Below the pieces are notes generated by a model that was not told the origin of the DNA, did no database searches, and worked only from the letters and a program-made list of their open reading frames with translations. Source: Tenrec ecaudatus (taxonomy: Eukaryota; Chordata; Mammalia; Afrosoricida; Tenrecidae). Taken from it: a DNA stretch of 64,000 nt. How positions within the stretch are numbered: position 1 is the stretch's first letter; every line of letters begins with the position of its first letter. The stretch is taken from the NCBI RefSeq assembly GCF_050624435.1, contig NC_134539.1, positions 44,796,001-44,860,000 of the forward strand, given 5' to 3'. Below are positions 59,561 to 64,000 of the stretch, piece after piece. Both the position numbers and the translations under genes were made by a program.

Positions 59561-59865
59561 TGCCATTATCTTGTCACTAGTTTTCTGCTCTGGTTCCAAG
59601 GTGCTATCTCGAGGACAGATGCCCAGCGACTGTTTGTTGTGGAATGAGCGAGGTGGGCATCTCTGTCTGGATGAAGCGATTCTTCTAGTGAACCCCGTGG
59701 CTACCTTTTCAATGTCCCTCCCCGGCGGAGAGGTTACCGCCTTGTTTCCTTTCTCTGAAGAGTTCTGTGTGAAGGAGACAGAAAATAAAGCCCTTCAAAC
59801 GTTGTCCTCTCCAAGGAGTTGGATGGAGTGAGATCCGCCCGGCCAGGCCAGTGTCATGAAAGAAA

Positions 59866-59955
59866 GTAGAAAACACAAACAAAAATAACCCAAAGCCAAA
59901 CCCAAGCCAAATGGACACAGTCGACTCTTGTGTGTAGCCAATGGCAGCGCTTTCC
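59866..59955 (-). mobile_element. AfroSINE tail fragment, reverse
   Basis: AACCCAAAGCCAAACCCAAG and AATGGACACAGTCGACTC. Confidence 0.4.
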
Positions 59956-59960
59956 AAACC

Positions 59961-61854
59961 CAAATGCAGGGAGAGCATTGAAGTTTTTAGAGCAGAAAAT
60001 CAATCACAGACATTTAAAAATCAATTCTTAGAAATGTAATTAAAAGTCTTTCTCATGAACTCATAGGTTTGATCCCTTAAGTTACATTTCGTAGCTCCTC
60101 CCATTCCACCCCACCGAAACAACAACAACAACAACAGAAACCTTAGGCCCCTTACATTCTTTGAGCTATTTAAAAAAAAATCTAAGCTTAATGGGATTAT
60201 CTTAAAGGCCTGTGAGCGATTTTGACATCATTGTTAAATCCCAATGCTCAAGTGTCTTCAGTTTGTTCTGAGAATTTTAAAAAGATACAAAACCTGTTTG
60301 GGTTGCTTATTTGGAAAAGATGGCTTAAATCGAAGGTACTATCCTTTAAGAGTGAGATACACAACAGTAGTATTTATCTTAACAACAACAACAATCAGCA
60401 TTTGCTACCTTTATCCAGCATGACTGCTTGTAAGGTCAGGAGAAGAAATCTTCCGCCTATACACTTGAAGACAAACACAACATTGAAAATTACATGAGGA
60501 AGCAAGGCCGGTCAGCAGAGAAAATGTATTGCTGGAATTCGCTGCTTGATTGAACCTACCTACCTTTCCTACTTGGTAACCCCTTCCCCAGGGATATTTT
60601 ACTCTGAAAGGAGACCTGTAGGCATTCAGCTCCCAAAAGTTCCTGCTGCTTTTCTAAAAGGCCTTTGTGTCCAGCAGGTAGACAATGCCATCCCTGGGAG
60701 GAAAACTCAGATCCGAATGGAGGTAAAATGTTTACATGATCGGAAGTGTTGGGATTTTTGAAGGTTTGAAAACCAACACTTCACACTCTGAGAAATGCAA
60801 ACAAGAAACAAAACAATTCTGTGTTTAATTTCCTTCTCAGTTTGTGGGCCGGAGGAGAGATCTGTTATTTTTGCCAATTTAACATTATGTACTCTAAGCC
60901 AGGGAAAGGATTAAAAAAAAATTAACAATGCATTTGATTACCCTGTGGTTGACTCTGTTTCACAAGCATTGTGTTTGTTAATCAATTTCAATGGACAGGC
61001 TGGGACAGTGGCTAGTGCCAATGCTAAAAAAGAAAGGGAAAAAAAAGCCCCAAATTATCTGGCAGCGTTCGGACATCTCAGATTGTGCTTGATGCCTCGT
61101 TTCAAAGTCAGTAACTCACATCTAGCGATTGTGTGCTCCTATATCAAGGGACAATTAGAAGCTTCTTGGACACGGAAGCCCTTGAATAGCGACCTAATCT
61201 GAGAGGGATTTTCAACATCATAATAGATGGTCAAGGAGGTCATCTATTCAAAGAGTGGACTCGTCAAGGTCATCAGTTACTGAGGGATTTTTCTGATTAC
61301 TACATTTACCCAGCAAAGCCCACAGAGAGGAGAGTTTGCTGGAAACAGAAAGCTGTTGAATTTCACCATTCTGATGTTTTATTCAACAGGGTTTTCCACT
61401 AAAATAGAAACTCCTTTGGGCTTCCTGAAAGAAAAGACAATATTTTAAAAAAAGAAAGAAAAGAAAAGACAGTATTTTGGACAAACGGACTCAAAATCAG
61501 AGCTTCGTTCACGGAGTTGAATTCTTACAATTCCGCCTCGGAGGGAACCAGGCAGCATTTCCACCAGCAGGTCTCCCAGTATTGGTTGTGCAGCACTGAG
61601 TGATCTGAGCTTGTCCTGGGAAGTGAAGGCAGGCTGGGAGAGACTGGGAGGGATTCTGGGATTCTGCCACCCAAAGATTTGACTGCCTTCTACCAGTGGG
61701 ATGACCTTCGGCAGATCAGGCAGTTACATTCACTCCCCTTCTGAATGTGCCTGCCTCACAAGGCTGCAGTGAAGACGAAGTGAGACGTTGGATGGGAAAA
61801 CCCCAGCAAAAACAGCCGTTCACCTTAGGTTCGTTCCTTTGTCCATGAAACTTG
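59961..61854. other. upstream intergenic sequence
   Basis: CAA-repeat tracts at about 60119-60135 and 60380-60393, otherwise unique. No gene is visible. Confidence 0.5.
61675..61795 (+). repeat. MIR remnant
   Basis: CTACCAGTGGGATGACCTTC, GGCAGATCAGGCAGTTAC and GCCTCACAAGGCTGCAGTGA. Confidence 0.6.
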
Positions 61855-61988
61855 ACATCAAACCAAACTGAAAGGCATCACGTTGCTTCTGATACTTTAA
61901 CCCTATAAGGCAGAGTAAAACTGCCCCTTTGAGTTTCAGAGACCTTTAAATCTGTATAGACAGCCTCATCCTTCTGGCAATTTGACAT
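61855..61988 (-). mobile_element. AfroSINE, reverse, 3' half
   Basis: AACCAAACTGAAAGGCATCAC, AAGGCAGAGTAAAACTGCCC and GCCTCATCCTTCTGGC. Confidence 0.7.
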
Positions 61989-62004
61989 AGCTAATTCCCA
62001 TTTC

Positions 62005-62175
62005 AGAGTCCCTTGGAGGTGCAAATGGTTAAGTACTCCCGTACTAACTCTTTAAGGTTGGTAGTTCAAATCCACTCACAGGCAGGAAGAAAGTCTTGGT
62101 AATTGACCTCCAAAATGCACAGCCAGTGAAAACCTGATGGAGTGTGGTTCTCCCCTCTCTTGGAATCCATCACAA
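62005..62175 (+). mobile_element. AfroSINE subtype B
   Basis: GAGTCCCTTGGAGGTGCAAA, TGGTTAAGTACTCCCG, AAGGTTGGTAGTTCAAATCC and AAAGTCTTGGTAATTGACC. Confidence 0.7.
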
Positions 62176-63676
62176 CTGGTTTAAACCCCCTTTTGATAAA
62201 CTTTGGTGAACTGCAGTTCTGCAGTGTTTGAGTGATATGTCATATCTTAGATGTAAGATAAGATTGCTTTGTCCTAGTCCATTCTCTCCAATATCGTAGG
62301 GTCACTATAGATGCAGATAAAGGGACTCGCCTCATCTGTGACCTCACAGAGACACTGTTTCAGTTGGGGCCTAACAATGACCTTGGGAAGTACAATTCAT
62401 GCCTCTCCACCATGACCTGCAGAGACCACCCTGGCTGTGACAACCGGAGAAAGGCCACGACATTGGCCCTCCACAAGCCAGACATTGGCCCTCCACAAGC
62501 CAGTTAGTAGTTAGATTGGATATAGGGAAATCCCAAAGTCACGTCCGCCACTGAGGATGATGTTCTTCTCCACCGTGTTGGCAAAGTTCTAATCCTGAAA
62601 GTTGATGGCACTGGCAGGACCCCTGTGTGCCCCCCGTGGGAACCACGGACCCTGCCCCAGGTGTTGTGCTAAGGACTTCATAAACAGCCAACCATTTCAG
62701 CCGACACTCCCTACGTTGGTTGCTGCGCTTGCACGGGTCAGGGACTGCCGTACGGACATGTTCTTGCTCCAGATGGGATGCAGCGCGCTGTTTGCTGGCA
62801 CACGAAAAAGGGAGGTCTTCCAAACAAACGTTCGTTGAAAAATGGCATCTTGTTAACTAGTTTCCATGAACTTCTGGGAGTCCTTTTGTAGGTACGCACA
62901 CACACATTTATTAAATGACTGAGCCTCCCACTTAGTGAAGATAAACGGCAGCGTGCAGTGAGTGGTGGAGTAACTTTCTCAGGGTTGTACAGTTACATTT
63001 TCTAGGGAGCCAACCCAAGAAAGGCAGCCTCAGCATGTATCCTGCCTTTCACCTTTCAATCCTGCTCTGTGCTGTGCCTGCCTTCCGCGAGGCCAGGGTT
63101 CCTGGTTCAGGTTCTCCAAGGAGTAAAACCTGTAGAGGTGGAGGGAAAAGCAATCAGTCACCTGCACGGGGCTGGGAGGGATCCTATGCCTAATACTGGT
63201 ATTGATTTACATATGTATGCCGGTTCTGTTTCTTTAAACAACAGGGGGTGGGGAAGCGGGGGTGGGGTGGTTCCTTTCAACCAGTTAACCAGTTTTTATC
63301 TACACATGCGTCCAACTTTCTGAGTTCTCTTGGTGTCTGGGGTCCTGCATCTTGAAAGCAGACAGATTCATTTTCGTTTTTCTCTGATCTAAGTGTGTGG
63401 CCATTTGTCTGTCTGCCTCCCAGGCCCGGCCCCCCACCTTTACATGCATGGTTTTCACCTTTTCAATCCCTTTGCCATCCACCCCCTTAGTGAAGGTCCA
63501 CAGGGACACCCTAACAGGTTTGTTGGCCGCACTGCATCGTGCTTAATGTTGGTCTGTCTTTTACTCCCCCCACCCCCCGCCCACCTCCGAGTTTAATCAT
63601 GAAAGTATGCTTTCTTAAGTTCTGGCAAAACTTGATATTCCTTTGCTGAAAAATGAAGCCGAATCCATACCTCACA

Positions 63677-63678
<2 letters not shown>
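62176..63678. other. upstream intergenic sequence to the AT repeat
   Basis: A 22-bp duplication and a weak MIR-like piece (62.90-63.01 kb). No gene is visible. Confidence 0.45.
62459..62502. repeat. 22-bp tandem duplication
   Basis: Two identical copies of a unit starting GACATTGGCCCTCCACAAG. Confidence 0.92.

Positions 63679-63738
<60 letters not shown>
63679..63738. repeat. (AT)30 microsatellite
   Basis: Sixty bases of perfect AT alternation, directly before L1 ORF2-like sequence. Confidence 0.98.
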
Positions 63739-63739
<1 letters not shown>

Positions 63740-63741
<2 letters not shown>

Positions 63742-64000
63742 GGATGGGTCAAAGACACAAACCCCAAACTAACAATCATCAGAGAAAAACGTAGAGCGAA
63801 CTTAAGGACTCTATGGCACAAATAGACTATCAAAAAGATAAATGACCCAATTCAAAAATAGACAGAGGACACTGAACAGACACTTCACCAAAGAAGACAT
63901 CCAGGTGACCCGCACACACAGAGATGCTTGTGACCACTGCGACTCCCAACAACTATGAGATAGCATCTCCCCGCCCCAACAGTAACATTAATGTCGTTCA
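63740..64000 (+). pseudogene. L1 ORF2 fragment at window edge
   Basis: After the TA repeat, one frame contains NRHFTKEDI (63875-63901), a conserved patch of L1 ORF2 downstream of the reverse-transcriptase domain. Nearby are ATCATCAGAGAAAAACG and ACTATGAGATAGCATCTCCCC, matching the usual L1 order loosely. Stops interrupt it, and it continues beyond the window. Confidence 0.65.

Overview
This is vertebrate, almost certainly mammalian, nuclear DNA from an afrotherian. The best single candidate is a tenrec such as Echinops telfairi. The evidence is: (i) one intron-containing gene, KLF4; (ii) about 40 copies of tRNA-derived AfroSINE-type elements; (iii) several RTE/Bov-B-like LINE fragments; (iv) 3' ends of a lineage-type L1; (v) two copies of a hAT transposon whose ends and interior match SPIN, a horizontally transferred family reported in tenrec but not, to my knowledge, in elephant. 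The species call is an inference; the repeat families are read from the sequence.

Layout. 0-9.8 kb: a mosaic of L1 3' ends, RTE LINE pieces on both strands, AfroSINEs and a short SPIN copy. 9.8-34 kb: mostly non-coding sequence with AfroSINEs, ancient MIR and MER5A copies, an intact SPIN MITE with its target-site duplication (12.24-12.57 kb), and a long L1-type 3' region (31.3-33.2 kb). 33.8-34.5 kb: a CpG-rich island with no recognisable gene. 34.6-36.1 kb: a SINE-free stretch. 36-47 kb: dense AfroSINEs, an L1 3' end, a second hAT MITE with a perfect 8-bp duplication (38.38-38.57 kb) and an RTE reverse-transcriptase fragment (42.3-43.2 kb). 47-50 kb: repeat-poor 3' flank of KLF4. 50.1-55.24 kb: the complete KLF4 transcription unit on the minus strand. 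55.2-58.3 kb: its CpG-island promoter and upstream flank. 58.3-64 kb: upstream intergenic DNA with a few repeats, ending in a (TA)30 tract and an L1 ORF2 fragment.

KLF4 is complete: TATA box, start-site region, five exons with consensus GT/AG junctions, a 487-codon reading frame (478 from the second ATG), three C-terminal C2H2 zinc fingers, and a 3' UTR with two AATAAA signals. Its 5' UTR carries a 62-codon upstream ORF that seems to keep its frame and much of its peptide relative to the human transcript as I remember it. I regard this as the most interesting protein-level observation here. No other cellular protein-coding gene, functional tRNA gene, CRISPR array or operon is visible. Almost all other short ORFs are chance frames in GC-rich or repeat DNA. 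I found no clear new multi-gene system; the more unusual content is transposon history and possible regulatory sequence around KLF4.
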